DNA from: Leptonema sp964619535
GTDB lineage: Bacteria > Spirochaetota > Leptospiria > Leptospirales > Leptonemataceae
Assembly (NCBI GenBank): GCA_964619535.1
Contig: CAZUEX010000014.1
Location: 1 to 64,000 of the forward strand
DNA length: 64,000 nt
Direction: 5' to 3'
A program made the position numbers and the translations under genes. Positions 26,666 to 35,894 of this stretch are shown here, one piece after another. Numbering within the stretch: the stretch's first letter is position 1; each line of letters starts with the position of its first letter. Below the pieces are notes generated by a model. The model did no database searches. It was not told the origin of the DNA and was given only the letters and a program-made list of their open reading frames with translations.

Positions 26666-27679
26666 ATGCCCAAAGAAATCTCACATGTTCATATAGCCGA
26701 AATCATTGCAGGGCGCTGCCCGAAGCTCCGGCCCCACGCAGAGCAGCACAGCCGGATCTATAATTTCGGCTCTGTGGCCCCGGACCTTTTCTACTATGAT
26801 TCCACACTCTTTGGCGAACCATCAAGGATCGCCTGGGGAGAGATCATCCATGGCCGGGATGCAGAGGATACCATGCTGCATGTTGTGGCCCTGCTTGATC
26901 AGAGCATGCGCTGTGCACAGGACGATCCGACACGGTCTTCACAGCTTCTTGCCTTTGCCTGCGGCTTTCTTACACATATTGCAGCCGATACGATCTTTCA
27001 TCCCTATGTCTATTCCGCTACAGGCAACTACTATGCGCCCGACCCCCTGGAGCGGAAACATGCAGAAAGCCGTCACCGACTGTTTGAAACGTGTATGGAT
27101 TACCATATACTCCGGCTACGGAATCAAAGCCTTCGCGATTTTCGTCTCAGCGCGCAGATCTCCCTTCTGCCGGCAGAGCAGAAGGTCATCCTGCCCGCCT
27201 ATGCCGATGCACTGCGCACCGGGCATAACGTCGACGTAGACCCTGACCATGTCGTTCGCATTGTTCAACGATCCTACCGCAAGGCCAGCCGCATTCTGCG
27301 ACTGTTTCAGAATCAAACACTGGCCCGGCTGGCCGTTGGTCTGAACCGACGATTGAACGGCGCTTTCGATACGATTGCCAATGCAGGCTATGGCCCGCAC
27401 CGTGCCAGAACGGTCCTTGACTTCGAACGCCTTCCTTCTCTGCCACATCCCGTCACAGGCAAACCCATGCCTGGCGGCTCGGTAAAAGACCTTATCGAGA
27501 AGGCGGTCATTCGCGGAACGTCTTTCGTAAATGCAGCACTGGACTACAGTGCAGGCGAAATGGATCGATCTTCACTGCGAAGGGTGCTCCGCCCGTATTC
27601 CCTGAACAACGGCCTGGAACAGGTACGGACGGATGCCATGCAGTACTCGCAGGTTTTACCGGCCTTACTTGTGCGCTGA
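26666..27679 (+). CDS. Zinc-dependent phospholipase C-like protein
   Basis: A 337-residue protein of the Zn_dep_PLPC family. The N-terminus has MPKEISHVHIAEII and YNFGSVAPDLFYYDST, and the metal-binding helix pair is visible as IHGRDAEDTMLHVV and FACGFLTHIAADTIFHPYVY, with the repeated His/Asp pattern of the family. Bacterial members are mostly of unknown substrate. No signal peptide is seen, so a cytoplasmic location is likely. It is convergent with the HEAT-repeat gene. Confidence 0.85.
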   Translation: MPKEISHVHIAEIIAGRCPKLRPHAEQHSRIYNFGSVAPDLFYYDSTLFGEPSRIAWGEIIHGRDAEDTMLHVVALLDQSMRCAQDDPTRSSQLLAFACGFLTHIAADTIFHPYVYSATGNYYAPDPLERKHAESRHRLFETCMDYHILRLRNQSLRDFRLSAQISLLPAEQKVILPAYADALRTGHNVDVDPDHVVRIVQRSYRKASRILRLFQNQTLARLAVGLNRRLNGAFDTIANAGYGPHRARTVLDFERLPSLPHPVTGKPMPGGSVKDLIEKAVIRGTSFVNAALDYSAGEMDRSSLRRVLRPYSLNNGLEQVRTDAMQYSQVLPALLVR

Positions 27680-27686
27680 AAGCGCA
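27672..27686. terminator. Possible bidirectional terminator hairpin
   Basis: TGCGCT and AGCGCA form a perfect 6-bp stem with a GAA loop. It spans the stop codon of the phospholipase-like gene and sits five bases from the stop of the convergent HEAT gene. There is no strong T run on either side, so any termination is likely weak. Confidence 0.35.
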
Positions 27687-27690
27687 GGCC

Positions 27691-28353
27691 TTACTGCCAG
27701 CGGATGCTTTCCAGCGAACGCTGTGCTTCTTTTTTCACGCCTGCAGGAAATCGCGATTTAATGATCTTCATCAGAGGAACAAAGGCACGCCTGTCTCCGA
27801 GGGCGCCCAGTCCCTGTACTATTGCCGTAACAACATGGATGTTGTCCGCCTGCGGACCTCGTTCCAGCTCCTTTTCCAGAGCGGCAAGCAGTTCGCGGGC
27901 TGCAAGCTCTGATTGATGACGGAACTTACCGATGGAAAGGGCAGCGGCAATCCGCACTTCTTCATGCTCTTCCAGATCCTGCACGCGTCGTCCAAGAGCC
28001 GGGATCAGATCCTGGCCGCCTTTCATATTCCAGAAGTTGCCAAGCGCATAACAGATACGAATACGCAGCACATGGTGATAGGGCTCATCGGGCCGCGGAG
28101 TCAAAGCACCGAGCATGGGGTTATACAGCTTTTCCGGTGGAAAATCTGAGTTGTACAGCTGTTTGGCAAGAACGCCCAGGCGATCCACGGCATTGGATTT
28201 TTCCTCGATGCGTACACTGGGATCAGACAGTAACCGGGTCAGCTCTTCCACGCCCTTTTCGTTGGCCGGAATCCGGTTAAAGATCGGTGCCGTTTCCTGT
28301 GCCAGCAGGGCTACCGGTGCGAAGAGGCAGAAAAGAAGAAGTCTGTTTCTCAT
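27691..28353 (-). CDS. Exported HEAT-repeat protein
   Basis: A 220-residue protein with a clear signal peptide (MRNRLLLFCLFAPVALLAQ) and tandem helical repeats: LTRLLSDPSVRIEEKSNAVDRLG, LRIRICYALGNFW, EEVRIAAALSIGKFRHQ, HVVTAIVQGLGALGDRRAFVPLM and EAQRSLESIRW, typical of HEAT repeats that bind proteins. It probably works in the periplasm as an adaptor. Its start immediately follows the stop of the HAMP protein, so the two are one operon. Confidence 0.8.
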   Translation of the reverse strand: MRNRLLLFCLFAPVALLAQETAPIFNRIPANEKGVEELTRLLSDPSVRIEEKSNAVDRLGVLAKQLYNSDFPPEKLYNPMLGALTPRPDEPYHHVLRIRICYALGNFWNMKGGQDLIPALGRRVQDLEEHEEVRIAAALSIGKFRHQSELAARELLAALEKELERGPQADNIHVVTAIVQGLGALGDRRAFVPLMKIIKSRFPAGVKKEAQRSLESIRWQ

Positions 28354-28863
28354 TTATTTTACCCTCTTTTCGATAAGCATGTTGAGGTCATCCACGAGCT
28401 CCTGGAACTGATCCCCTTTGCGAATACGAATCGGCCGTACCTGTCCACCTGCTGCCATTTCCTGTAAGGATCTTCGGATGTTGTGGATCGGACCGGCCAT
28501 GGAATGTGAATAGAAAAGACCAAAGACAACAAGCAACACGAGGTTGATGCTGCTTACAAAAACGATTGGCCTCCAGTAAAGATCAAAGGCATTGAAGATC
28601 TTTCCGGGTACGCCCATCTGCAGGGTGCCGCCATCGGGGCTTTCACAGGTCAGGGTGTTCTCTGTGCTCATCGAGATGAGGACACCACCTTCGTCTGAAA
28701 GCAGGGCATAGGGATTCTCGCGAATCATCCATAGAATACCGAGAGTAAAGGCCACAACAAGGACAACAATGGCTGAGAACCTCAGAATAAAAATATTCTG
28801 AAACTTTCGGTCAATGTAGTAGCGCCAGCGTAGTTGTTTTTTCTCTTCCTGGACGTTGGTCAT
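28354..28863 (-). CDS. Two-TM membrane protein with HAMP domain and no output domain
   Basis: A 169-residue protein with membrane helices at about residues 26-46 (ILRFSAIVVLVVAFTLGILWM) and 98-118 (PIVFVSSINLVLLVVFGLFY), a periplasmic loop of about 50 residues between them, and a HAMP-type domain (MAGPIHNIRRSLQEMAAGGQVRPIRIRKGDQFQELVDDLNML) at the C-terminus. Kinase, cyclase and chemotaxis output domains are absent, and the gene ends naturally, so it may act through protein partners. It overlaps no neighbour and is directly followed by the HEAT gene. Similar HAMP-only proteins occur in Leptospira as far as I recall. Confidence 0.78.
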   Translation of the reverse strand: MTNVQEEKKQLRWRYYIDRKFQNIFILRFSAIVVLVVAFTLGILWMIRENPYALLSDEGGVLISMSTENTLTCESPDGGTLQMGVPGKIFNAFDLYWRPIVFVSSINLVLLVVFGLFYSHSMAGPIHNIRRSLQEMAAGGQVRPIRIRKGDQFQELVDDLNMLIEKRVK

Positions 28864-28905
28864 GCAAAACTCCTGCCTGATAGGCTTTTCCTCTACAAAC
28901 AGACA

Positions 28906-28928
28906 ACGGAGCTGGACCGCAACTCCGT
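28906..28928. terminator. Hairpin downstream of the TPR gene
   Basis: ACGGAG and CTCCGT form a 6-bp stem about 40 bases beyond the TPR gene stop. On the plus strand it is followed by TTTTTCTGT, on the minus strand by TGTCTGTTT, so it could end the TPR transcript moderately well. Confidence 0.42.
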
Positions 28929-28965
28929 TTTTCTGTACGCCGTTCAGCGTCGCGAGAAAAATTTT

Positions 28966-31900
28966 TCATTCACTTCTATTAACAAGATTCAACCTGTAAA
29001 TCGAGGCCCCTGCAAGCTGCTCCCGGAGAAGCACCCTGCCCCCTTTATCCACGAGGATAAGTCGTCGGCGTCGATCTACGTAGCTGATCCTGTCAGAGGA
29101 TATGACGGAAATAGACTCAAAATTCAAAGGATCTCCCGGTAATTTAAATGTGGCAATGGCCTTTCCTTCACCGGAAAGCAGCTCAACCTGCCGTCCCGAT
29201 ACAAGAAGCGGTGCAGGCCGTAGCAGAGCCCGACGCCCCTTCAGGGCAACGGTCCTTTCCTTTGATAAGGATTCGGCATCCAGAAAGATCAGCTCTGATC
29301 CGGTCTGCACTATGATCGCCTTATGATCATCGGACAGCACCACACCGTCGATTACCGCAGGCGATGTAAACTCTGCCTGGCTCTGTAAATTTTTATCCAG
29401 AAGGGTTACGCCCCTGGCATGGTAGACGACGTAGCCTGAGGGCACTGTGAGAAGACTGGCTCCGGCAGGGGCCGTAAACTCTGCCTTACCATCGGCCAGT
29501 CGAAATACAGCCGGTCGCCTGCCACATTGAAGCTGCAGGACAGGCCTTGTCGCCGATCCGGCCACGTCGCAGGCCTTTTCTGCCACGCGGATGGGCAGCA
29601 GCTCTTCGCCCGTTTCTGGATCAAACCTCCGCAGACGATCCTTTTCCAGCACCAGAAGCAGTCCTTCAAGGTGATGGGCAACGGGACGGATGTCTTTTCG
29701 AAAAAGCACCCTGTCCGTGCCGCGCTCCACACCGATGAGCATATCTTTGCGAACGATCAGGAAGGAACGGGCAAAGGCATACACCGGATCCCTGCCACCC
29801 GGATACTTCATGGCAGGCTCCACATAGTCCTTTTGCTGGCCGGCAGTTGCCAGGATACGCCGCACGCGAGCGGCTCGCTCATCCCCTGGATATTCCCTCA
29901 AGAACTGCCTGCCTGCAGCCGACAGCTGCCGTGACTTCATCTTAGCAAGGATTTCAATGCGTGCAAAGAGGAACTCCGGACTCTTCTGCAAGGCCAGGGC
30001 CCTGTCAATGTACTGAAGGGCCGATCGGTAATTTTTGCGCTCATACTGCAGATAGGCAAGATGATAGTAGGGATCGGCAAAGTCCGGATACAGACGCGTC
30101 AGTTCTTTCAGGGCACGCTCTGTTTTCTGGCTGCCATCGTTCCATTCCATAAGGGCAAGGTTGAGGATGGCCAGCTCCTGACCGTTTCGTTCCATGCGCC
30201 GGGCCGCCTCGAACTCCTGGCGGGCCTCCTGCTTCTTACCCTGTTCATAGTAAATTACTCCTCGCGCAATCCGTGCCGGTAAAAAATCCGGACGGTAGAT
30301 CAACGCCTGCTGCAAATGGTCCAGGGCTGCACGGTAGCGCTGACGAAGCATGTCGATGATACCGAGCTTATACGAAGAGAAGAAAGCAGATTCGTCCTCG
30401 GCCAGGATCTTCTTGAAGCCCTCTTCGGCTTCATCGAGCTGCCTGCGATCCAGCAGGCGGGAGTACAGGGCCTCACGATATTCCAGGGTGGCAGGATCCT
30501 TCTTCAATGCCTCCATCAGCATCGCCTGGCCGGCTGCATCTCGTCCCGTTTCAAAGCGTATCTCTGCAAGCCGGACAAGAAAAGAAGGACGAGGCCACCG
30601 GTTATACAGTCGGGTGAACTGACGTTCTGCCGTTCTGTAATCGCCGCGACGGAAGGCCTGCTCTGCCCTTTGAATGTCCGGGATCAGATGTCTGTACTTT
30701 CGGTTCTCTTCTATTACCTGACGATTGCGCGCAAGAGCCGGATGTTCTGGATCCAGCCGTTCGGCCTCTTTCAGATGGGCCATGGCCTCTTCGAAGCGAT
30801 TGCGCGCATTCTTCTCGATTGCATATTCGATCTGTATGCTGGCCATCCGACGTTTTACATAGGCATTGCCGGGCAGTCTGGAAAGCAAACGTCCGTATTC
30901 TCTATAGGCTTCATCCTTTTGCCCGTCCTCTTCTTTAGCCCTGGCAAGGGCAAGCAGGACCTCGGGCTGCGAAACCGACATCTTCTGTATATCTCGCTGC
31001 AACGCCCTGTGGGCACGCGTATTTCCCGCCTTCTGGTAAACGGTTAACAGACCCTGCAGGGCCTCTGGATTCGCAGGCTCAGAAGACAGCACCGTACGGA
31101 AGGCTTTTGCTGCGCCGTTATAATTGCCTCTTACAAGACGGGCCTTGCCAAGCGCCACAAGGGCAGGCGCATAGTCCTGCTTCAAGCGCAGGGCCCTTCT
31201 ATATTCTACCTCTGCCCGGCCAAACTGTCCTCTTCTATAGAGGGCATGCCCCCTTTCCAGTATTTCGTGGATCTGAATGCGTCGGGCGGCCTCTTCCCAT
31301 TCTGGACCGGGCTCCTTCTTCTGGATAACGGCCAGATGGCGACGGGCTTCGGCAAACCGGCCAAGCTCAATATACTGATAGACGGCATTCTTTCGCGCAG
31401 GCAGATACTCTCCGTTCTTCGAAATCAGCCTTTCAAAGGTGATCACAGCCTTCTGTCGATCACCCTGCGCCGCATACTGCAGTCCAAGCTGATTGAGGAG
31501 CTCTGTATCTCCGGGATTGCGTCGCAGGCCTTCCTGAATCACAGCCAGAGAACGGCCATAATCAGCCTGGCGTCTTGCTGTTGAGGCCACAAGGATACGA
31601 GCCTCTCTGCTATCGGGGCTGATGCGCAGGGCCTCTTCAAACAGTTTACGGGCCTCTGCCACATCACCGCGAGCAAGAAAGACCGTGCCCAGCTGCAGGC
31701 GCGGTCCTGCAGAGCGCGGGCTGAGCTGCATCGCTTCGCGAAAGGCCGTCTCTGCACGTGCATAGTCCTTCTGCTTAAAATACAGGTTCCCTTTTTGCAG
31801 AAGTCGCGCCGTCTGACTGGCATCACTGCCGGTCAGGGCATCCTCCATCCGGGGATTGGCCTGACGAGCCCTTCGAAAATACTCATCGGCCTCATCAAAA

Positions 31901-32475
31901 CGCCGTAGCTCAAGGCAGACGTCTCCGAGCTGCAGAAGGGCCTGATCCCTGTAGGCAAAGCCATCGACATCGGCCTTCTGCAAATGCACCAGGGCCTTTT
32001 CATAGTCCTTTGTCTCTTTCAGCAGAACACCGGCCCGGTAGTTATAGGCCGGATCATCCGGTTGCAGTTCCAGCAGGCGCTCAAAGCGCTGCAGGGCCAG
32101 ACCATATTCGCCCCGTTCCCCGTAGATCAGGCCCAGGGATAACAGCAGCTGTTCCTGGTCAGGTGCCAGTTCCTCGGCCCGTAAAAGGGCCTGCAGGGCC
32201 TGATCGGCCTTCCCCTCTTCTTTAAAGACCATCCCCAGGAGATAATAGCCCTGGAATGTTGGCAGAACCGCTATGGACTCCCGGGCAAGCTTTTCGGCCC
32301 TGCGATAGTCCCGGCGCACGAGAGCCAGATTACCCTCATCAAGCAGCGATCGCACGCGAGATGCCTTGACCGGATCACCGGCAATGACAACATCTTTCGC
32401 CTCAGATCGACGCAGGCCCTGGGTGGCGCAGGAGACCGTCAGCAGCAAAACAATCAAACAGGAGAGTCGTTTCAT
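28966..32475 (-). CDS. Giant TPR-repeat lipoprotein
   Basis: A 1169-residue protein. MKRLSCLIVLLLTVSC gives a lipobox with Cys16 acylated. From about residue 45 to 890 tetratricopeptide repeats run almost continuously (GYYLLGMVFKEEGKADQALQALLRAEELAPD and many more), forming a long protein-binding solenoid. The last 270 residues lack TPRs and consist of beta repeats such as SRQLELLSGEGKAIATFKLPGDP and ISYVDRRRRLILVDKGGRVLLREQL, resembling a PQQ/WD-type propeller. It is coupled by a 4-base overlap to the PEGA-like lipoprotein. It probably scaffolds an envelope complex. Confidence 0.88.
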   Translation of the reverse strand: MKRLSCLIVLLLTVSCATQGLRRSEAKDVVIAGDPVKASRVRSLLDEGNLALVRRDYRRAEKLARESIAVLPTFQGYYLLGMVFKEEGKADQALQALLRAEELAPDQEQLLLSLGLIYGERGEYGLALQRFERLLELQPDDPAYNYRAGVLLKETKDYEKALVHLQKADVDGFAYRDQALLQLGDVCLELRRFDEADEYFRRARQANPRMEDALTGSDASQTARLLQKGNLYFKQKDYARAETAFREAMQLSPRSAGPRLQLGTVFLARGDVAEARKLFEEALRISPDSREARILVASTARRQADYGRSLAVIQEGLRRNPGDTELLNQLGLQYAAQGDRQKAVITFERLISKNGEYLPARKNAVYQYIELGRFAEARRHLAVIQKKEPGPEWEEAARRIQIHEILERGHALYRRGQFGRAEVEYRRALRLKQDYAPALVALGKARLVRGNYNGAAKAFRTVLSSEPANPEALQGLLTVYQKAGNTRAHRALQRDIQKMSVSQPEVLLALARAKEEDGQKDEAYREYGRLLSRLPGNAYVKRRMASIQIEYAIEKNARNRFEEAMAHLKEAERLDPEHPALARNRQVIEENRKYRHLIPDIQRAEQAFRRGDYRTAERQFTRLYNRWPRPSFLVRLAEIRFETGRDAAGQAMLMEALKKDPATLEYREALYSRLLDRRQLDEAEEGFKKILAEDESAFFSSYKLGIIDMLRQRYRAALDHLQQALIYRPDFLPARIARGVIYYEQGKKQEARQEFEAARRMERNGQELAILNLALMEWNDGSQKTERALKELTRLYPDFADPYYHLAYLQYERKNYRSALQYIDRALALQKSPEFLFARIEILAKMKSRQLSAAGRQFLREYPGDERAARVRRILATAGQQKDYVEPAMKYPGGRDPVYAFARSFLIVRKDMLIGVERGTDRVLFRKDIRPVAHHLEGLLLVLEKDRLRRFDPETGEELLPIRVAEKACDVAGSATRPVLQLQCGRRPAVFRLADGKAEFTAPAGASLLTVPSGYVVYHARGVTLLDKNLQSQAEFTSPAVIDGVVLSDDHKAIIVQTGSELIFLDAESLSKERTVALKGRRALLRPAPLLVSGRQVELLSGEGKAIATFKLPGDPLNFESISVISSDRISYVDRRRRLILVDKGGRVLLREQLAGASIYRLNLVNRSE

Positions 32476-34079
32476 CGGTCTTCCTCGCGAAGGCGAAGTG
32501 GTGAGTCACTTACAGTTTTGAATGTATACCAGAGGAAACGTGCCGTGCGGAACAGCGGCCCGCCGACATTGCCATCACCTCGCAGGTGAATCTCTTCGGG
32601 CGGCGCTGAACCAAACGGGGAGCCAATGCTGACCAGGCGAACAGAGGAGCCCGTTGCAAACGGTCCATCATACAAGGTTTTACCGTTCACCCGACAGACA
32701 AGGGTACCCGCTTCCCGATCAATATCCACCAGGACGTAGATCTGACGGCCAGGCTTGCGCTGCAGTACAAGGACCTGCATCTGACCGGCTACAGAGAGAC
32801 GCAGACGAAGTCGGTCGGCAGCCGGTTCAATCAGGAATCGATCTGCCTCAGAATAAACACCAAAGGAAGCCGATTGTCCGGGAAGAACGGACTCCACCTG
32901 GAGCTTTTTTGAACCAATGGGAATACTGATAAGCCCCGAACGCTCGGCCAGCGACGGATTGGCAAAGTCTGTAATATAAAACCTCTGATCGGACGCTGAA
33001 TAACCCCACAGGCCTGATTCCAGAGCGGCCTGTAACGCTGCACCGCGAAACCGCAGATAATAATCCAATGGATACAGGCGGTCCGTCCGACGACCACCGC
33101 GCACATGCAGCCGGTCTTCTGCCACGACCATGAAGTCGTCTTCGCCGGATTTCTTTGCAACCTCCAGCTCGTAAACACCGGCCAGGATACCGGAACGGGC
33201 AACGGGCGACTCACCCATAACCTCGCCATCCATCGCTATACGATATCCCTCCGGAGAAGTAAACAGCTGAACGCTGCCCGGATCCGAATCATCGCTCCAG
33301 GAAGCCTGAAGCACCCGTACGTCGCTGTCGGGGATTCGGATGATTCGTGTCTGCTCGGGCTGTCCATGTCTTCTCAGCACGATCTCGCGAAGCCCCGATC
33401 GCATTTGAATATCAACAGGCGTATCACCAAGAGATAGAAGCCTCTCACCCTGCTTTAGAAAAACCGATGCACGTGAAGTAGAGCGGATCTGCAATTCTCC
33501 CATGCCCAGGCCCATGGCAAAAGAAAGAAGTGCCTTTCGCGCATCAGCGGTAAGATCAGGGTAAACCTTACGAAGACGAACCGGCCTTCCCGTTGCTGTA
33601 AGGTACATACCCGGGCCGTCCGGCTCTTTCACAGCCGTTTGCAGGTCCACGCTTTTCAGAGGCCTTTTTTCGCCCTCGACGATTTCGTAGGCTGTCAGCC
33701 GAATCCCCTGGTCCAGAGGCTCAACCTCAAGCCTGTGGCTGAAGCCTTCATCCGTATCTGAAACGATAAACGTCGCAGGCCAGGGGCTGAGCACGCCATC
33801 TGTTTTACGGGGCCGGTTGAGAAGGCTCAGGATACGCAGCTGCAGGCCATCGTCAACTTCCGGAGCAAAAGAAAGGGATACGCGGATATCTTTCCTCGTA
33901 TCAACAGGATGCGGGATAAGGGCTTCTGTTACATCGTATGGATGGACGGCAGGCAGTTGCGGTCCGGGCGTCGTTTCTCGAACAAGCCCTGAACAGGAAA
34001 AAAGAAAGGTCAGGACAACAAACTGCCACGTTACAGACCGCAACACCGATGATGTACTATATTGAAGAAAAACGGACAA
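32472..34079 (-). CDS. Lipoprotein with PEGA-like domain
   Basis: A 535-residue predicted lipoprotein; VTWQFVVLTFLFSC places the acylated cysteine at residue 29. The central part VQLFTSPEGYRIAMDGEVMGESPVARSGILAGVYELEVAKKS (about residues 278-320) has the PEGA layout, and the C-terminal 170 residues look like a laminin-G/concanavalin-type jelly roll (VLVDIDREAGTLVCRVNGKTLYDGPF). These domains bind surface polymers or proteins. The gene overlaps the TPR lipoprotein by four bases, and the two probably form one envelope complex. Confidence 0.75.
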   Translation of the reverse strand: MSVFLQYSTSSVLRSVTWQFVVLTFLFSCSGLVRETTPGPQLPAVHPYDVTEALIPHPVDTRKDIRVSLSFAPEVDDGLQLRILSLLNRPRKTDGVLSPWPATFIVSDTDEGFSHRLEVEPLDQGIRLTAYEIVEGEKRPLKSVDLQTAVKEPDGPGMYLTATGRPVRLRKVYPDLTADARKALLSFAMGLGMGELQIRSTSRASVFLKQGERLLSLGDTPVDIQMRSGLREIVLRRHGQPEQTRIIRIPDSDVRVLQASWSDDSDPGSVQLFTSPEGYRIAMDGEVMGESPVARSGILAGVYELEVAKKSGEDDFMVVAEDRLHVRGGRRTDRLYPLDYYLRFRGAALQAALESGLWGYSASDQRFYITDFANPSLAERSGLISIPIGSKKLQVESVLPGQSASFGVYSEADRFLIEPAADRLRLRLSVAGQMQVLVLQRKPGRQIYVLVDIDREAGTLVCRVNGKTLYDGPFATGSSVRLVSIGSPFGSAPPEEIHLRGDGNVGGPLFRTARFLWYTFKTVSDSPLRLREEDR

Positions 34080-34142
34080 GCCAGACCTCCACAGCCAACG
34101 CTTCTGTTAAAACATCGAGAACGGGGGAAGCCTGTCAAGTAT

Positions 34143-34691
34143 TCATATAAAACGTTTTTCCAGTTTGCCGAGCCAGCGAGTATAATCACGGTGATAGGCC
34201 ACCAGTCGCTGCAGGTACGGGCGACGATCATCCAGTAACAGGTTTCGCGCCTCCGCAATGATATCGGCAATAATCTCACGATGGAACGTCAGATGGCTGA
34301 TATGAAAGAGCCTTACGCTTTCATTCATGCCCTCGAGCTTTAAACGACCGCATCCAGCCATAAACTCCTCAAGCTGTGAGAAGGCCTTATCGAGATCCGA
34401 TGGGTACGGTGAATTCATCAACGCAATGCGATCCGTAATATCTCGCAAAACGGCGAAGAACCGCTCCAGGGACTCGCGGGTCAGGGACTTGATATCAAAG
34501 TCCTCTGCAAAGAAGGAACGGGCAAATTCCCATTCTTCCGGAGCCAGGTCCTGTTTTTCGTAGGCAGCTGCCAGCGAATCGACAACGGTCATCTTCTCGG
34601 AAGATCGGCGAGAGCCTTTTTTAGCACTCAGGGTATCGACAGTCATTTCGGCACTCCTGCTTGAATCTGTGGCGCTGGACGCCTGTGCCAT
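34143..34691 (-). CDS. Hypothetical helical protein with polyA tract before its start
   Basis: A 182-residue protein not recognised. The first 40 residues are Ser/Ala/Lys-rich and likely unstructured; the rest is helical with several histidines (SVRLFHISHLTFHREIIADIIAEARNLLLDDRRP, VAYHRDYTRWL). The start at 34691 was chosen because AGGGGGC, a good Shine-Dalgarno sequence, lies just before it, while the longer frame runs into the tRNA gene. Nine adenines separate the ribosome binding site from the ATG, ten with its A, so slippage there could change translation. Confidence 0.65.
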   Translation of the reverse strand: MAQASSATDSSRSAEMTVDTLSAKKGSRRSSEKMTVVDSLAAAYEKQDLAPEEWEFARSFFAEDFDIKSLTRESLERFFAVLRDITDRIALMNSPYPSDLDKAFSQLEEFMAGCGRLKLEGMNESVRLFHISHLTFHREIIADIIAEARNLLLDDRRPYLQRLVAYHRDYTRWLGKLEKRFI

Positions 34692-34764
34692 TTTTTTTTT
34701 GCCCCCTGAGCGGTAAACTGAAATTTGCTTTCCTGTGTGATGGGATCGCAAAGTCTGGACATTA

Positions 34765-34836
34765 CGGGATGTAGCGCAGTGGTAGCGCACCACGTTCGGG
34801 ACGTGGGGGTCGTTGGTTCAAGTCCAATCATCCCGA
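34765..34836 (+). tRNA. tRNA-Pro (anticodon CGG)
   Basis: A 72-nt cloverleaf without encoded CCA. The acceptor stem pairs CGGGATG (34765-34771) with CATCCCG (34829-34835), with discriminator A at 34836. The anticodon stem CCACG/CGTGG encloses the loop TTCGGGA, giving anticodon CGG, which reads the proline codon CCG. D-arm GCGC/GCGC and T-loop TTCAAGT are normal. A run of T bases follows at 34839 and could terminate transcription. Confidence 0.95.
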
Positions 34837-34934
34837 TGTTTTTTTTCTTCATTATACCTGTTATTTAAGCCTGTCTTCCTGCCGGGAATCAATTGACATC
34901 TGTCACCGAACAGTGAATCTGATCAGGCTTCGTC

Positions 34935-35894
34935 ATGATCATCAAACTTTACGGTGTTCGGGGTTCGCTACCGGCTCCCCTTTTAAACAGGGATCTACGG
35001 AACCGCCTGCGGGAAGTCCTGAGGCTTGCCGTGGAGCGAAAGCTCCAGTCCCCGGATCGTATTGAATCCTTCCTCGATGATCTGCCCGATTACCTCAAGT
35101 ATACGACAGGCGGCGATACGACCTGTATTACCGTCCGTCGTAACGATGAGCTTTTTATCATCGATGCAGGCACCGGCTTGCGGGTGCTTGGCGACGAGCT
35201 GCTTGCCGGTCCTGCGGGGAAGGGCCAGGCCACTCTGCACCTTTTCTTCACCCATACTCACTGGGACCATATCCACGGCCTGCCATTCTTTAAACCCCTT
35301 TACATCCCGGGCAATCAGATCCATTTCTATTCTCCCCTGCCCGATCTTGAAGAACGCCTGGCCTATCAAACAGACGGACGCTTTTTCCCCATGCCGTTTC
35401 ATCAAACGGCAAGCACAAAGATCTTCCATCGCCTGGACGGAACGCTTGAAGTACAGCCCGGGTTGAAAATCGACACCCATCCCCTGAAGCATCCAGGAGG
35501 ATCCTATGCCTACCGGTTCCGCGAAGAAAACCATACGTTTATTTTCGCCACTGACGTAGAATTCAACGGAGACGACCTTCTGAACCGAAACGATCACCTT
35601 GACTTCTTCTCAGAAGCCGATCTTCTGATTCTGGATGCACAGTACACGCTCGATGAGTCGTTCATGAAAATCGACTGGGGGCATACAAGCTACAGCATGG
35701 CCGTCAACTGCGCCGTACACTGGAAGGTAAAAAATCTGGTCCTTACCCATCATGAACCGGCCTATGATGACCGACGGATCCATGACAACTATGAGCTTGC
35801 CATCGAGCACAGACATATCTTAAAGCAGGATCGTCCGCGGATCTTTCTGGCCCGCGAAGGAACCGTCTATTATGTCGGAGACGAAGTCGTATAG
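34935..35894 (+). CDS. Metallo-beta-lactamase-fold hydrolase
   Basis: A 319-residue MBL-fold protein with the zinc motif LFFTHTHWDHIHGLPFF near residue 110, IFATDVEF, and LVLTHHEPAYDD near residue 275. The early VRGSLPAP and YTTGGDTTCITVR stretches match the RNase Z/PhnP-like branch that includes cyclic-phosphodiesterase enzymes. The substrate is not predictable. It is the first of three overlapping plus-strand genes that end with mqnD, and TTGACA lies 37 bases upstream as a possible -35 box. Confidence 0.88.
   Translation: MIIKLYGVRGSLPAPLLNRDLRNRLREVLRLAVERKLQSPDRIESFLDDLPDYLKYTTGGDTTCITVRRNDELFIIDAGTGLRVLGDELLAGPAGKGQATLHLFFTHTHWDHIHGLPFFKPLYIPGNQIHFYSPLPDLEERLAYQTDGRFFPMPFHQTASTKIFHRLDGTLEVQPGLKIDTHPLKHPGGSYAYRFREENHTFIFATDVEFNGDDLLNRNDHLDFFSEADLLILDAQYTLDESFMKIDWGHTSYSMAVNCAVHWKVKNLVLTHHEPAYDDRRIHDNYELAIEHRHILKQDRPRIFLAREGTVYYVGDEVV

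Noticed and set aside
34893..34898. TTGACA as promoter of the MBL gene
   Set aside because: No good -10 box at 16-18 bases; kept only as a remark in the gene entry.
35868..35878. TATTATGTCGG inside the MBL gene as a fourth copy of the par-region promoter block
   Set aside because: It lies on the plus strand within coding sequence and shares only part of the motif, with no -35 box checked as fitting.
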